A stretch of DNA of 43,953 nt from Selenomonadaceae bacterium (GTDB taxonomy: Bacteria > Bacillota > Negativicutes > Selenomonadales > Selenomonadaceae), in the NCBI GenBank assembly GCA_029338835.1, contig JAQYBD010000057.1:1-43953 (forward strand), written 5' to 3'. The notes beneath the pieces were generated by a model. That model was not told the DNA's origin. It was given only the letters and a program-made list of their open reading frames with translations, and did no database searches. A program made the position numbers and the translations under genes. Below, in pieces: positions 1 to 8,096 of this stretch (the first letter of the stretch is position 1; every line of letters begins with the position of its first letter).

Positions 1-61
1 GAGTCTCTTGTTCGGGAGTAACATGTATACGAAGTTTTATTGTTTTAGTTCGGTTAGACAT
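1..61 (-). CDS. Partial 5' end of a TnpB-like (IS200/IS605 family) gene
   Basis: A leftward reading frame opens with ATG at 61-59 and runs off the window after 20 codons. The peptide begins MSNRTKTIKLRIHVTPEQ. The basic strand ending in TPEQ resembles the N-terminus of IS605-type TnpB proteins, which are RNA-guided nucleases of transposons. An AGGCAGG-type ribosome site lies just upstream, and a promoter (106-133) and an IS605-like hairpin (157-201) precede it. A MobC-like or other DNA-binding protein is an alternative. Only 20 residues are visible, so the family call is tentative, but the presence of a gene start here is well supported. Confidence 0.5.
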   Translation of the reverse strand, partial: MSNRTKTIKLRIHVTPEQET

Positions 62-105
62 TTTTTCACCTGCCTTTCTAAAATCTATATTACTTCATTA
101 AAATT

Positions 106-133
106 ATTATATCATATTTTTGCTGAAAGTCTA
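106..133 (-). promoter_or_regulatory. Sigma-70-type promoter for the partial leftward gene
   Basis: On the minus strand TAGACT (133-128) and TATAAT (111-106) are separated by 16 bases, inside an AT-rich stretch. They lie about 45 bases upstream of the ATG at 61. The -10 box is perfect and the -35 box matches four of six consensus bases. Confidence 0.5.
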
Positions 134-148
134 TTATTTATGATTGAA

Positions 149-205
149 AGGAGGAAGCGGGCATTCCTCCCCAACCTAAGAGGTCGGGGTCTCCTGCCCG
201 CAATA
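149..205. repeat. IS605-like transposon-end hairpin
   Basis: An imperfect two-part hairpin. The outer stem pairs GCGGGCA (157-163) with TGCCCGC (195-201). The inner stem pairs 169-177 with 181-189, with one mismatch and a 3-base loop, and short pyrimidine-rich internal loops separate the stems. Compact GC-rich hairpins of this kind are typical of IS200/IS605 ends and of the guide-RNA region beside tnpB. Here it sits upstream of the partial TnpB-like gene, so it could be a left end. No target-site duplication is expected for this family. Confidence 0.45.
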
Positions 206-221
206 TGATGAAAACCGACAA

Positions 222-264
222 AGCAAAAAAGCAAGACGGGACATGCGTTTTCCGTCTTGCTTTC
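222..264 (-). terminator. Rho-independent terminator after wecB
   Basis: GCAAGACGG (231-239) pairs perfectly with CCGTCTTGC (252-260) around a 12-base loop. On the minus strand the stem is followed by TTTTTTGCTTT. It lies 20 bases past the wecB stop and closes the long leftward block. Confidence 0.85.
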
Positions 265-283
265 CTACACAGGATATACTGTT

Positions 284-1453
284 TTACCGGACGTGACTCT
301 CAAAGACATCCGGGCGGCCATCCGCCAGTCCATAATGATAGAGGATGGCATGGATGATGCGGCGCGCAGCCTGGCCATCACCGTATGGATTGACAGCTTC
401 TGCCATGCGGGCATATTCTTTTTTATCCGTCAGGAGCGTCTTGGCTTCTGCATAAACGCGTTCGCGATCCGTGCCGATGAGCTTGACGGTTCCCGCCAGG
501 ACAGCCTCCGGACGTTCCGTCGTATCGCGCAGCACGAGGACAGGCTTGCCGAGTGCCGGTGCTTCTTCCTGCACGCCGCCCGAATCCGTCAGGATCAGAT
601 AGGCTTTGTTCATGAGATTGGCAAACGGCTCGTAATCGAGCGGATCGATCAGATGGACCTTGTCGAGACCGCCGAGTTCTTCATTGACGACTTCGCGGAC
701 TTTCGGGTTCTTGTGTACGGGGAATACGATCTCCACGTCATCGAACTCCTCCGTCAGTGCTTTCAAGGCTTTGTAGACATGGCGCATCGGTTCGCCGAGA
801 TTCTCGCGGCGATGTGTCGTCACGAGGATTACGCGCTTATTCACGAAATCAACATTCTTCAGGAGTTCATCCTCAAAAGTGAAATCGTCCCGCACCGTAT
901 GATGCAAGGCATCGATGACTGTGTTTCCCGTCACGAAAATGGATTCTGGAGCCACATGTTCTGCCAACAGATTCTGCTCTGAAGTCTCCGTCGGTGCGAA
1001 GTTGAGATCCGCAATGCAGCCCGTAAGCTTGCGGTTCATCTCTTCCGGGAACGGCGAGTATTTGTTGTGCGTGCGCAGGCCGGCTTCCACATGACCGACC
1101 GTTGTCTGATGATAGTACGCAGCCAGAGCGCCCGCAAAGGTCGTCGTCGTATCACCATGCACAAGGACGATGTCGGGCTTTTCCTCCGTCAAGACCTTGT
1201 CAAGGCCGCACATCGCTTTCGTCGTGATATCAAACAGGGTCTGGCCTGCAGCCATGATGTTGAGATCATGATCCGGCTTGATATGAAAGAGATTCAATAC
1301 CTGGTCGAGCATCTCACGATGCTGTGCCGTAACAGCCACCACCGGCTCAATCACGTCTGGATGCTTCTGCAGTTCAAGCACAATGGGCGCCATCTTGATG
1401 GCTTCCGGACGCGTGCCGAACACAGTCATGACCTTGATTTTTTTCTTTTCCAC
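284..1453 (-). CDS. wecB: UDP-N-acetylglucosamine 2-epimerase (non-hydrolysing)
   Basis: Converts UDP-GlcNAc to UDP-ManNAc in the cytoplasm for surface polysaccharide synthesis. The family signatures are visible in order: VFGTRPEAIKMAPIV near the N-terminus, HVEAGLRT, the active-site region THRRENLG, and TDSGGVQEEAP near residue 290. The length (389 aa) is normal. GTG at 1453 is chosen as the start because AGGAGGGG lies about 8 bases before it; a TTG 21 bases upstream is also in frame but lacks such a site. The gene follows wecA by 17 bases and is the last gene before the terminator at 222-264, which suggests one unit making ManNAc-containing or lipid-linked GlcNAc polymer. Confidence 0.95.
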   Translation of the reverse strand: MEKKKIKVMTVFGTRPEAIKMAPIVLELQKHPDVIEPVVAVTAQHREMLDQVLNLFHIKPDHDLNIMAAGQTLFDITTKAMCGLDKVLTEEKPDIVLVHGDTTTTFAGALAAYYHQTTVGHVEAGLRTHNKYSPFPEEMNRKLTGCIADLNFAPTETSEQNLLAEHVAPESIFVTGNTVIDALHHTVRDDFTFEDELLKNVDFVNKRVILVTTHRRENLGEPMRHVYKALKALTEEFDDVEIVFPVHKNPKVREVVNEELGGLDKVHLIDPLDYEPFANLMNKAYLILTDSGGVQEEAPALGKPVLVLRDTTERPEAVLAGTVKLIGTDRERVYAEAKTLLTDKKEYARMAEAVNPYGDGQAARRIIHAILYHYGLADGRPDVFESHVR

Positions 1454-1470
1454 TACAAGCCCCTCCTCAT

Positions 1471-2523
1471 TCAATGCTGATGCGCAGAATCATTCATATG
1501 GAATATGCCGAGTTTCTTGGCGCCAAACAGGACGACGACAACGACGACACAGACAATGGCAATGGCAATCTGGCTGCTGACCTCTGTCAGGGCAACCGCA
1601 CTGAGACCGAGCATCGCGCTGATGACGTACATCAGGAGGACGGCCTGGCGCTGTGAGAAGCCCAGATCCAGCAAGCGGTGATGCAGATGCCCCTTATCCG
1701 GCTTGAAGATCGGCACGCCGCCGCGATAACGGCGCACAATGGCAAAAGTCGTATCGAGGATAGGCAGTCCCAGGGCCAGGATGGGAACGATGAGTGCGAT
1801 TGTAGCAGCACTCTTGACCGCACCGATGACGGATATGCCAGCCAGCATGAACCCCAGGAACTGGCTGCCCGAATCCCCCATGAAGATCTTGGCTGGATTG
1901 AAGTTGTAGTAAAGGAAGCCAAAGGCAGCACCCGCAAGAGCCGCCGTGAGGACAGCCACGAGCATGATGCCCTGCTGCAATGCTACAAGGAAAATCGTGA
2001 TGGAGGCGATCGTCGAGACGCCTGCCGCCAGGCCGTCCAGCCCATCGATGAGATTGACCGTGTTGGTAAGCCCTACCAGCCAGAATACCGTTGCCGGGAT
2101 GGCCAGCCACTCGAGATAAACGTAATCCCCAAAGGGATCCGTGATGAAGTCGATGCGGACGTCAAAGGCGATGACCAGGATGCAGGCCGCAATGATCTGT
2201 CCCAGCAGCTTGACCTTCGCCGGCAGATTCTTGTAATCATCAATGACGCCGACCAGGACAATCAAGGTACCGCTGACCATGAGTCCGATGATCTCCGTCA
2301 TCACTTCATGCGTGACCTCCGTAAAGGACAAGACACTGAGGACTGCCACCATGAACGCAAAATAAATGCCAATGCCGCCAATGCGCGGAATCGGCTTCTT
2401 GTGGACCTTTCTCGGATCCGGAGCATCCATCGCTCCGGTCTTCGCTGCAAAGCAAATGACACCCGGCGTCACCAACAGCGCCACACCGGCAGCGATGATA
2501 AACGCCAACATATAGTCTGGCAT
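1471..2523 (-). CDS. wecA: Undecaprenyl-phosphate GlcNAc-1-phosphate transferase (WecA/TagO type)
   Basis: An integral membrane enzyme of the MraY/WecA family that transfers GlcNAc-1-phosphate to undecaprenyl phosphate, starting O-antigen, enterobacterial-common-antigen-like or wall polymers. Visible motifs are DDYKNLP, NLIDGLDGLAAG, the magnesium-binding FMGDSGSQFLGF and the GHLHHRLLDLG loop, set between about ten hydrophobic segments. The ATG at 2523 is chosen because AAAGGAG sits about 9 bases upstream; an in-frame ATG at 2550 contains that ribosome site within its own coding sequence. Its promoter is at 2587-2615, and wecB follows in the same unit. The exact polymer cannot be read from the sequence. 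Confidence 0.92.
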   Translation of the reverse strand: MPDYMLAFIIAAGVALLVTPGVICFAAKTGAMDAPDPRKVHKKPIPRIGGIGIYFAFMVAVLSVLSFTEVTHEVMTEIIGLMVSGTLIVLVGVIDDYKNLPAKVKLLGQIIAACILVIAFDVRIDFITDPFGDYVYLEWLAIPATVFWLVGLTNTVNLIDGLDGLAAGVSTIASITIFLVALQQGIMLVAVLTAALAGAAFGFLYYNFNPAKIFMGDSGSQFLGFMLAGISVIGAVKSAATIALIVPILALGLPILDTTFAIVRRYRGGVPIFKPDKGHLHHRLLDLGFSQRQAVLLMYVISAMLGLSAVALTEVSSQIAIAIVCVVVVVVLFGAKKLGIFHMNDSAHQH

Positions 2524-2586
2524 ACAAGCGCACTCCTTTTCAAAATCCATAATTGCCTCATGGACGAGGCACTATACAGCATATCT

Positions 2587-2615
2587 ATTTTAACGCACCA
2601 CCAGAGCAGTGTCAA
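2587..2615 (-). promoter_or_regulatory. Sigma-70-type promoter for wecA-wecB
   Basis: On the minus strand TTGACA (2615-2610) and TAAAAT (2592-2587) are separated by 17 bases. The -35 box is perfect and the -10 box matches five of six bases. It lies in the gap after the dCMP deaminase gene and about 65 bases before the wecA start, so wecA-wecB can be transcribed independently of the lipid A block. Confidence 0.75.
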
Positions 2616-2681
2616 TCATTTCCACCCCTCTCCGCACGTTCCGGGAAGTGCCGCCAGACCTTGCCTGTCCTTGTATGCTGG

Positions 2682-3143
2682 TCAGTCATGGATCTCGTCA
2701 GGACGGCAGGAAACCACGCTGCCATCCGTCTCGTAATAAACGACTCTGGCAAGTTTCGCATTGCGCAGCATGCGGCGGCAGAGCAGGCAGGGTTTACCGG
2801 ATGCCAGGCTGCCATCGGCATTGACGCCCACAATATAGATGGTCGCACCTTCCATCGCTGCAGAATCCGCATTGATGATGGCATTCTGCTCTGCATGTAC
2901 AGCTACGCAAAGTTCATAATTCTGCCCTTTCGGTACATGGAGACGCTCGCGCTCACAAATACCCGTATCGATGCAGTTCTCTTCCCCGCGCGGTGCGCCG
3001 TTGTACCCCGTGCTGATGATGATCTTGTCCTTGACGATGATAGCGCCATAGCGACGGCGCAGGCAGGTGGCCCGGCGCCCCACAGCCCTGGCGATATCCA
3101 GGAAGTATTCCGTCCAATCGGGACGATGCTGTTTCTCATTCAT
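2682..3143 (-). CDS. comEB: dCMP/cytidine deaminase family protein (ComEB type)
   Basis: A zinc-dependent deaminase of 153 aa, likely converting dCMP to dUMP for thymidylate synthesis. The zinc site is clear: VHAEQNAI supplies the histidine and the catalytic glutamate, and KPCLLC supplies two cysteines. The N-terminal MNEKQHRPDWTEYFLDIA is typical of the family. The start at 3143 has GGAGGAA 7 bases upstream. The first 8 bases overlap the end of the preceding gene (ATGAATGA), so the two are translationally coupled. A much longer reading frame extends upstream but overlaps that gene and carries no family similarity. The role in an envelope cluster is probably incidental. Confidence 0.9.
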   Translation of the reverse strand: MNEKQHRPDWTEYFLDIARAVGRRATCLRRRYGAIIVKDKIIISTGYNGAPRGEENCIDTGICERERLHVPKGQNYELCVAVHAEQNAIINADSAAMEGATIYIVGVNADGSLASGKPCLLCRRMLRNAKLARVVYYETDGSVVSCRPDEIHD

Positions 3144-3555
3144 GATAATGTTCCTCCAAATAACGTTGGCCAAGAATGACGGCCACAAAATCATCGACAG
3201 GTACCGGCGGGACCTGCATCGTGACAGGCAGCAGGCGACGCCAGCCATGTGGCGGATTTGCCTGCCAATACGCTTTCCTTGCCATATCTGTCGTACGATA
3301 TTCATCGACGACCTCGATGCAGAGGCCCGGCAGGAGCTTGCTGATCCTGCCGCGAGCCGCTTTGCTTGTCGTACCATTCCCCTCAACCAGCACATCAAAG
3401 GCAAAAGCAGCGTAAGCCTGCTGGACTTCAGCCTCCAAACGGCTTGTTTCGATGACGCGCTGCATGAGGACTCTGCCATCCTGATGCAGCACGGCAAAGC
3501 CACATTTGTCGCGGCCCGGATCGAGAGCGGCAATCGTCTTCTTTTCAAGATTCAT
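3136..3555 (-). CDS. RuvC/YqgF-like RNase H-fold protein
   Basis: A 139-aa protein resembling the YqgF/RuvX resolvase-like family. It shows IAALDPGRDKCGFAVL at the N-terminus (first catalytic aspartate), LVEGNGT in the middle (glutamate), VDEYRTTDMAR, and a C-terminal VDDFVAVILGQRYLEE with another acidic residue. This order matches the YqgF pattern, but the sequence is diverged and may be a paralogue of the canonical rRNA-processing enzyme. ATG at 3555 is chosen because the terminator of the upstream gene (3577-3606) lies just before it, so longer frames would read through that hairpin. It overlaps comEB by 8 bases. Confidence 0.75.
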   Translation of the reverse strand: MNLEKKTIAALDPGRDKCGFAVLHQDGRVLMQRVIETSRLEAEVQQAYAAFAFDVLVEGNGTTSKAARGRISKLLPGLCIEVVDEYRTTDMARKAYWQANPPHGWRRLLPVTMQVPPVPVDDFVAVILGQRYLEEHYHE

Positions 3556-3576
3556 CCCTTCTGCCTCACTTCCCAT

Positions 3577-3606
3577 AAAAAACAGGCCCGCACAGATGCG
3601 GGCCTG
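3577..3606 (-). terminator. Intra-operon terminator between the DUF3084-like gene and the YqgF-like gene
   Basis: CAGGCCCGC (3583-3591) pairs perfectly with GCGGGCCTG (3598-3606) around a 6-base loop. On the minus strand the stem is followed by TTTTTT. Only about 21 bases separate it from the next start at 3555, leaving no room for a promoter, so the downstream pair probably depends on readthrough. Confidence 0.8.
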
Positions 3607-3647
3607 AGATCTCTCATGTCTGTGTCCTCTCCCGGCCGCAGCGGCAC

Positions 3648-4904
3648 TCAAGGCTGATCCTGAAGCTGCTCGGCCCTAATATTGAGGCGCAGCGGTCCAA
3701 GAGCATCCGTATTGCCGCGGGCATAGGCGGAGAGTACGACTGTACCGCGGCGGCCGGAGAGATTGTTGACGATATCGTAGAACTGCGCGCCATCCATGAC
3801 ACCGACAGAACCGCGTATCGGATCCTGCAAGATGCCTTTGCCAGACGCCGCGGCATTGACTTCCTTGAGGAAACTCATGACCGTCTGCTCTGCTTCCCCA
3901 TTGCCCCCCTTGAGCTGATAAGCACGGGCAATGATGAATTCCTTATCCTGATAAATGACGCTGTTCTTATAGAGCTGCAACGAAGCACGGATATCTTCTC
4001 CGCGAATCAGGTTACCAGCAGCTACTACACGCACAACCATATCCTGCGGGCTCTTGGCTATGGTCTGGACAGCCGACTCATACTCGGGCTTGTAGATCCA
4101 GACTTCTTTGTCGGAAACATCCTGTCCCAGACGTGCCGATACATTGCGGCTCGCGAGCTGCGCGAGCGCCTGCATATCCGCCTCGACCTCCGCTGCCGGA
4201 CGGTTGCCGCGGATGACACCACTGGCGATGACCTCACCGGCCCGGAAGATGATATCGCCCTCACGGATGCTGATGATGCCATTGCGGAGTTCCTCGGTAC
4301 GCCGCTCAAGCGTCTTGTTGTCCGCACTCAGCATCTCATTGCGGCCAGTGAGTTCTGCATTGCTGCTGTTCAGCGATTCATTGGCGGAAAGCAGCATATC
4401 GTTCTGCTGCCCGAGCTGATCGTTGTCTGCAGCCAGCGCGTCATTGCGCTGCATGAGTTGCTGTTTCGCCAGTTCCAGGAGCCGGTTGCCTTCCTGGAGC
4501 CGCTGGGATTCTTCCTCCAGCGATTTCTGCTGCTCCTGCAGAGCGGCCACTTCTTTATGCGACTGTTCAAGCGCCGCATTGGCTTTATCCTGTTCATCCT
4601 GGGCAGCTGCAAGGTCGGCTGACACCTGTTTGAGATTGTCCTGGGTCTCCTGCATGCGCTGATTGAGCTTTTCCATGCCGAACAGAGCAGTGCGCACATT
4701 CTTGGAGGCGGCAGTCATGACGCCAAACGTGAGCGTCGTAATGCACACACCGGTAAAGATCGTGACAATGATCGAGGTATGACGCGGCCGCAGGCCAAAA
4801 ATGGAAAGTTTTTTCTTTCCCACCTTTGTACCAAGCCGGTCACCGATAAAAGCGATGGCTCCGCCAGTGATGATCAAGACTACAATAAGAAGGACACCAT
4901 ACAT
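3648..4904 (-). CDS. DUF3084-like membrane protein with long coiled coil
   Basis: A 418-aa protein of unknown function. Two hydrophobic segments lie near residues 3-22 and 45-65, joined by a basic loop (DRLGTKVGKKKLSIFGLRPRHTS). A strongly heptad-like coiled coil of roughly residues 75-200, rich in Gln, Glu and Leu, follows. The C-terminal half is a mixed alpha/beta region with no catalytic motif that I recognise. The architecture fits DUF3084, a family I associate with cyanobacteria and Negativicutes, both diderm groups. It lies 63 bases after the Lpt permease gene and before the internal terminator, so it may belong with the Lpt genes. The start has AAAGGTGG upstream. Confidence 0.75.
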   Translation of the reverse strand: MYGVLLIVVLIITGGAIAFIGDRLGTKVGKKKLSIFGLRPRHTSIIVTIFTGVCITTLTFGVMTAASKNVRTALFGMEKLNQRMQETQDNLKQVSADLAAAQDEQDKANAALEQSHKEVAALQEQQKSLEEESQRLQEGNRLLELAKQQLMQRNDALAADNDQLGQQNDMLLSANESLNSSNAELTGRNEMLSADNKTLERRTEELRNGIISIREGDIIFRAGEVIASGVIRGNRPAAEVEADMQALAQLASRNVSARLGQDVSDKEVWIYKPEYESAVQTIAKSPQDMVVRVVAAGNLIRGEDIRASLQLYKNSVIYQDKEFIIARAYQLKGGNGEAEQTVMSFLKEVNAAASGKGILQDPIRGSVGVMDGAQFYDIVNNLSGRRGTVVLSAYARGNTDALGPLRLNIRAEQLQDQP

Positions 4905-4967
4905 CTCGTTTCTGCCACCTTTCCTGAATGTTTTTCCTGCGCCTGTCCAGCGCGAGACTGCTGCATA

Positions 4968-6062
4968 TCAGCGGGAGGCCCTGCGTATGAGGATGGCGCC
5001 TGCAATCAGACCGACGATATTCGGGATCCAGACTGCGATAAGAGGCGCCACCATGCCGCTGCGTGCCAGAGCATTGCCCATCGTCATCAACGCATAATAA
5101 AAGAAAATGATGATGACACTCATCGCAAAGCCGGCCGACGAACTGTTGCGCGTCGGCTGCAGACCAAGCGGCACACCGATCAAGGCAAAGATCAGGCTGG
5201 CCATCGGCACTGTGATGCGCTGATAGAGTTCTGCCTCCAGTTTATTCGTATCAACATACTGCGTCTTCATGATATTGATCTGAGCGCGCAGTTCTTTCAT
5301 CGTGAGTTCTTCCGGATCTTTCTGCTCACGCACGATCTGTTTCGGATTGGCTTTGATCGGCAGGACCTGCGTATCGAAGCGCATGCTGTGTTCACTCTGC
5401 CCTTCCGAGATATCATAGAGCATGCCATTATGCATGATCCACTTGTCCATGCTGTATTCCGCATATTCGGCATTCTCGACATGACGTACCTTGCCTTCTT
5501 CATTGAAGTCCTGCATGGTCACCCCCTGAAGGGTCTGCGTATTGCCGTCATAACGGCGCGCATAGACAAGCCGCTGGATCTTGCCATTCTCGATATCCTT
5601 GAGGATGATGTGTTCCTGGGACTTCATGCCGTTATTGCCTTGGATCTCATAGTAGAGGACATTGCGATACGCCGTATTGGCCCATGGCACTACGTATTCA
5701 TTGAACGCGATGGCACCAAGGCTGACAATAAGCCCCATGAGGATGGCCGGAGCCGCGATACGGTAAAAACCGACGCCACAGGACTTCATGGCCGTGATTT
5801 CACTGGAACTCGACAGGCGGCCAAATGTCAGCAGCGTAGCGAGCAGCATGGACATCGGGAACGTCCACATGATGACGGACGGCAGCCCGAAAATGAAAAT
5901 CTTGACGACAGCCGGCAGGGATGCGCCGTAGTCGGTAATATACTTCGCGATCTTGAAGAGCGTACCGGAACCGATGAATACGGCTGAGAAAGCGCAGATG
6001 CCGAAGATGAAGGCCTTGAACACTTCCCTGAATATGTATTTGTCTAGGATTCTGATGTGCAT
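4968..6062 (-). CDS. LPS export permease, LptF/LptG (YjgP/YjgQ) family
   Basis: An inner-membrane permease of the LptB2FG transporter that extracts lipopolysaccharide from the inner membrane and feeds it to the Lpt bridge. It has 364 aa, with hydrophobic segments near residues 12-35, 50-75 and 100-120, a periplasmic beta-jellyroll-like middle (about 130-270), and three C-terminal membrane segments. IRILDKYIFREVFKAF at the N-terminus is characteristic. Only one such gene is present here. Negativicutes may use a homodimer or carry a second copy elsewhere, so I do not assign F or G. It starts 13 bases after lptB ends. Confidence 0.9.
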   Translation of the reverse strand: MHIRILDKYIFREVFKAFIFGICAFSAVFIGSGTLFKIAKYITDYGASLPAVVKIFIFGLPSVIMWTFPMSMLLATLLTFGRLSSSSEITAMKSCGVGFYRIAAPAILMGLIVSLGAIAFNEYVVPWANTAYRNVLYYEIQGNNGMKSQEHIILKDIENGKIQRLVYARRYDGNTQTLQGVTMQDFNEEGKVRHVENAEYAEYSMDKWIMHNGMLYDISEGQSEHSMRFDTQVLPIKANPKQIVREQKDPEELTMKELRAQINIMKTQYVDTNKLEAELYQRITVPMASLIFALIGVPLGLQPTRNSSSAGFAMSVIIIFFYYALMTMGNALARSGMVAPLIAVWIPNIVGLIAGAILIRRASR

Positions 6063-6075
6063 GGCTTTCTCTCCG

Positions 6076-6795
6076 TTACAACGTGAAATTATCGCCGAGG
6101 TAGAATTTCTTGGCTACCGGGCTGTTGGCAATGGTCTGGCTGTCGCCCTCCAGAAGGATCTTGCCGCTGTTCAGGATATAGGCGCGATCGACGATCTGCA
6201 GCGTCTCACGGACATTGTGGTCCGTGATGAGGATGCCCATGCCCCGTTCGCGCAGATACTGGATGATTTCCTGGATATCGGCTACGGCCAAAGGGTCGAC
6301 ACCGGCAAACGGTTCATCAAGCAAGATGAACTGGGGTTCCAGCGCCAGGCAGCGCGCAATCTCCACGCGGCGGCGTTCACCACCGGAGAGTTCGGTCCCC
6401 TTGCGTTCCCGCACGTGCGTGATGTGGAATTCCTCCAAAAGCTCCTCGAGCTTATCCTTCTGCTCGGCTCGTGAGAGTTTTGTGGTTTCCAGGATGGCCT
6501 GGATGTTCTCATCCACCGTCAGCTTGCGGAAGATCGAGGCTTCCTGGGTCAGGTAACTGATGCCCAGAGCCGCACGATGATACATCGGCTCATCCGTGAT
6601 ATTGACGTCTGACAAGAATACCTCGCCAGACGTTGGACGTTCTAAACCGACAATCATGTAAAATGTCGTGGTCTTGCCCGCGCCATTCGGCCCCAAAAGG
6701 CCGACAATCTCTCCTTTTTCTACGCGCAGAGACACGCGGTCCACGACCGTGCGCTTCTTGAACGCCTTTACCAGATTCCTTGCCTCGATATGCAA
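6076..6795 (-). CDS. lptB: LPS export ABC transporter ATP-binding protein LptB
   Basis: The cytoplasmic ATPase that powers LPS extraction with the LptF/G-type permease. The full ATPase set is visible: Walker [12 protein letters not shown]-loop region, signature [13 protein letters not shown], Walker [13 protein letters not shown] and the switch histidine in [10 protein letters not shown]. The start is uncertain. TTG at 6795 has GGAGGG 7 bases upstream and gives the usual N-terminus ([12 protein letters not shown]). An in-frame ATG at 6813 has a poorly placed ribosome site. The gene lies between lptA and the permease gene, the standard Lpt order. Confidence 0.94.
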   Translation of the reverse strand: MHIEARNLVKAFKKRTVVDRVSLRVEKGEIVGLLGPNGAGKTTTFYMIVGLERPTSGEVFLSDVNITDEPMYHRAALGISYLTQEASIFRKLTVDENIQAILETTKLSRAEQKDKLEELLEEFHITHVRERKGTELSGGERRRVEIARCLALEPQFILLDEPFAGVDPLAVADIQEIIQYLRERGMGILITDHNVRETLQIVDRAYILNSGKILLEGDSQTIANSPVAKKFYLGDNFTL

Positions 6796-6837
6796 AATCG
6801 TGCCCTCCAACATACACCTTACGCTATTTCCATCTTT

Positions 6838-7533
6838 TTATTGTACCTTAGCTGACCCGTCATCGGCAAGATAAATCGTCATACGGTTGCTGCGCATCGT
6901 GTTATTTTCCTGTACGGCCCAGGCATTGCCCGTGATGACTGCCTTTTTATCGGTTTTGCCGTAATAATCCATCTGATCGCCGCCGGCTTCCATGCCGCGG
7001 GAAGGACTTACTACATGCGCATTGCCCTGGCCGATGTAATGTTCGTCCTTGAGCCAGCCGTAGATGCGATCCGCTGTAAAGGTATCATCCCCCTGCGTCA
7101 TCGTGCCGCCGCGGTCAATGACCACGTAATCGTTCTGCTGTGGGAAATAATCTACCTGTTCGCCGGAAAAACTCTTGTCACCCTGCGTAGCATGGACATT
7201 GCCCGTAGCCATCATGTGTTCCTGCCCATCAGACATCAGATGTTCGCAGGTCATGCGCAGATCATCGCGCACAGCAATGACGTTGCCGTCAACCGTCGCT
7301 GCCTGCGTTTTGGAATTGTACGTAGCATGAGCGCCAGCCACCTTCGAGGTACCGCGCTTCAAAAGCACGTTGCCGGAAGCAACGGCTTCGCCAGTATTCA
7401 TATTATATTCCAGAGTATCTGCATCAAGCGATGCCGGTACATCTCCGCTCTCAGCCGCATAAAGTGTCCCCATCTGCAGGGAAGTCAAAGCGACCAGGGC
7501 CATGAGCAGCCCTTTCATCTTACCATTCTTCAT
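6838..7533 (-). CDS. lptA: LptA/OstA-family periplasmic LPS transport protein
   Basis: A 231-aa exported protein with a signal peptide (basic start, hydrophobic core, cleavage after LYA near residue 27). It then carries an OstA-type beta-jellyroll: LDADTLEYNMNTGEAVASGNVLLKRG followed by repeated strand units such as MTCEHLMSDGQEHMMATGNV. This is the fold of LptA, which polymerises across the periplasm to carry LPS. It overlaps lptC by 4 bases (ATGA at 7530-7533) and precedes lptB, which supports the assignment. It is somewhat longer than E. coli LptA. Confidence 0.9.
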   Translation of the reverse strand: MKNGKMKGLLMALVALTSLQMGTLYAAESGDVPASLDADTLEYNMNTGEAVASGNVLLKRGTSKVAGAHATYNSKTQAATVDGNVIAVRDDLRMTCEHLMSDGQEHMMATGNVHATQGDKSFSGEQVDYFPQQNDYVVIDRGGTMTQGDDTFTADRIYGWLKDEHYIGQGNAHVVSPSRGMEAGGDQMDYYGKTDKKAVITGNAWAVQENNTMRSNRMTIYLADDGSAKVQ

Positions 7534-8096
7534 TGTTGCGTCTTCTCCCCTTCCAACAGTTTCTCGATATGGGCCTTGCCGGAAATCTTGATTTTCTTGA
7601 ACCCATCCGTACTGTCAATGCGGTCGCCCCAAGCCCTAATCGTATCGTTTGAGACCTTGGCCTGGCCGACAGCTGAAAGCATCTGCTGCTCGGCGGTCCA
7701 CAGGAGCTGATCGCTCGTCAGTTCAGCGCCATCGCTCGTCGTGATGATGACGTTGCCGTCAATCTCGATATCCTTGCTCGTGTTATCATACGAAGCATGC
7801 TCTGCCTTGACCTCAGCCGAGCGGCCATCCTGCTGATAGAAATGCCCGGTGATCCCGGTCAACTCTGCATTGCGCGTATCGATATCGACATCGATGTGAT
7901 CGGCCGTCAAATCCCAGATCTTGACACCATCTTTCTCCTCACTGATGGTATTGTTGTCGTAAGACATGACTTTTGGTCCGTTATCCTGGTCTTTGTTGAC
8001 CTGAGGCGTCTCGGGGACGGTTCGCACGGCCCAGACCACCAGGCAGACAAAAAGGATCAAGCCAAGGGCCACCAGTGCCTTTTGTTTCCCGTTCAT
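7530..8096 (-). CDS. lptC: LPS export protein LptC
   Basis: A bitopic inner-membrane protein of 188 aa. A short cytoplasmic start (MNGKQKA) leads into a membrane segment (about residues 7-25, ALGLILFVCLVVWAV) and a periplasmic LptC jellyroll containing DLTADHIDVDIDTRNAELTGI and IEIDGNVIITTSDGAEL. It links the LptB2FG complex to LptA. ATG at 8096 is chosen because GGAGAG lies upstream and the longer frame overlaps the acyltransferase gene. It overlaps that gene by 4 bases and lptA by 4 bases, so translation is tightly coupled. Confidence 0.9.
   Translation of the reverse strand: MNGKQKALVALGLILFVCLVVWAVRTVPETPQVNKDQDNGPKVMSYDNNTISEEKDGVKIWDLTADHIDVDIDTRNAELTGITGHFYQQDGRSAEVKAEHASYDNTSKDIEIDGNVIITTSDGAELTSDQLLWTAEQQMLSAVGQAKVSNDTIRAWGDRIDSTDGFKKIKISGKAHIEKLLEGEKTQQ

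Noticed and set aside
8..208. A 66-codon plus-strand frame at the left edge
   Set aside because: It runs through the promoter and hairpin of the leftward TnpB-like gene and has no ribosome site.
4779..5987. A 402-codon plus-strand frame over the Lpt permease gene
   Set aside because: Antisense shadow of a conserved membrane protein.
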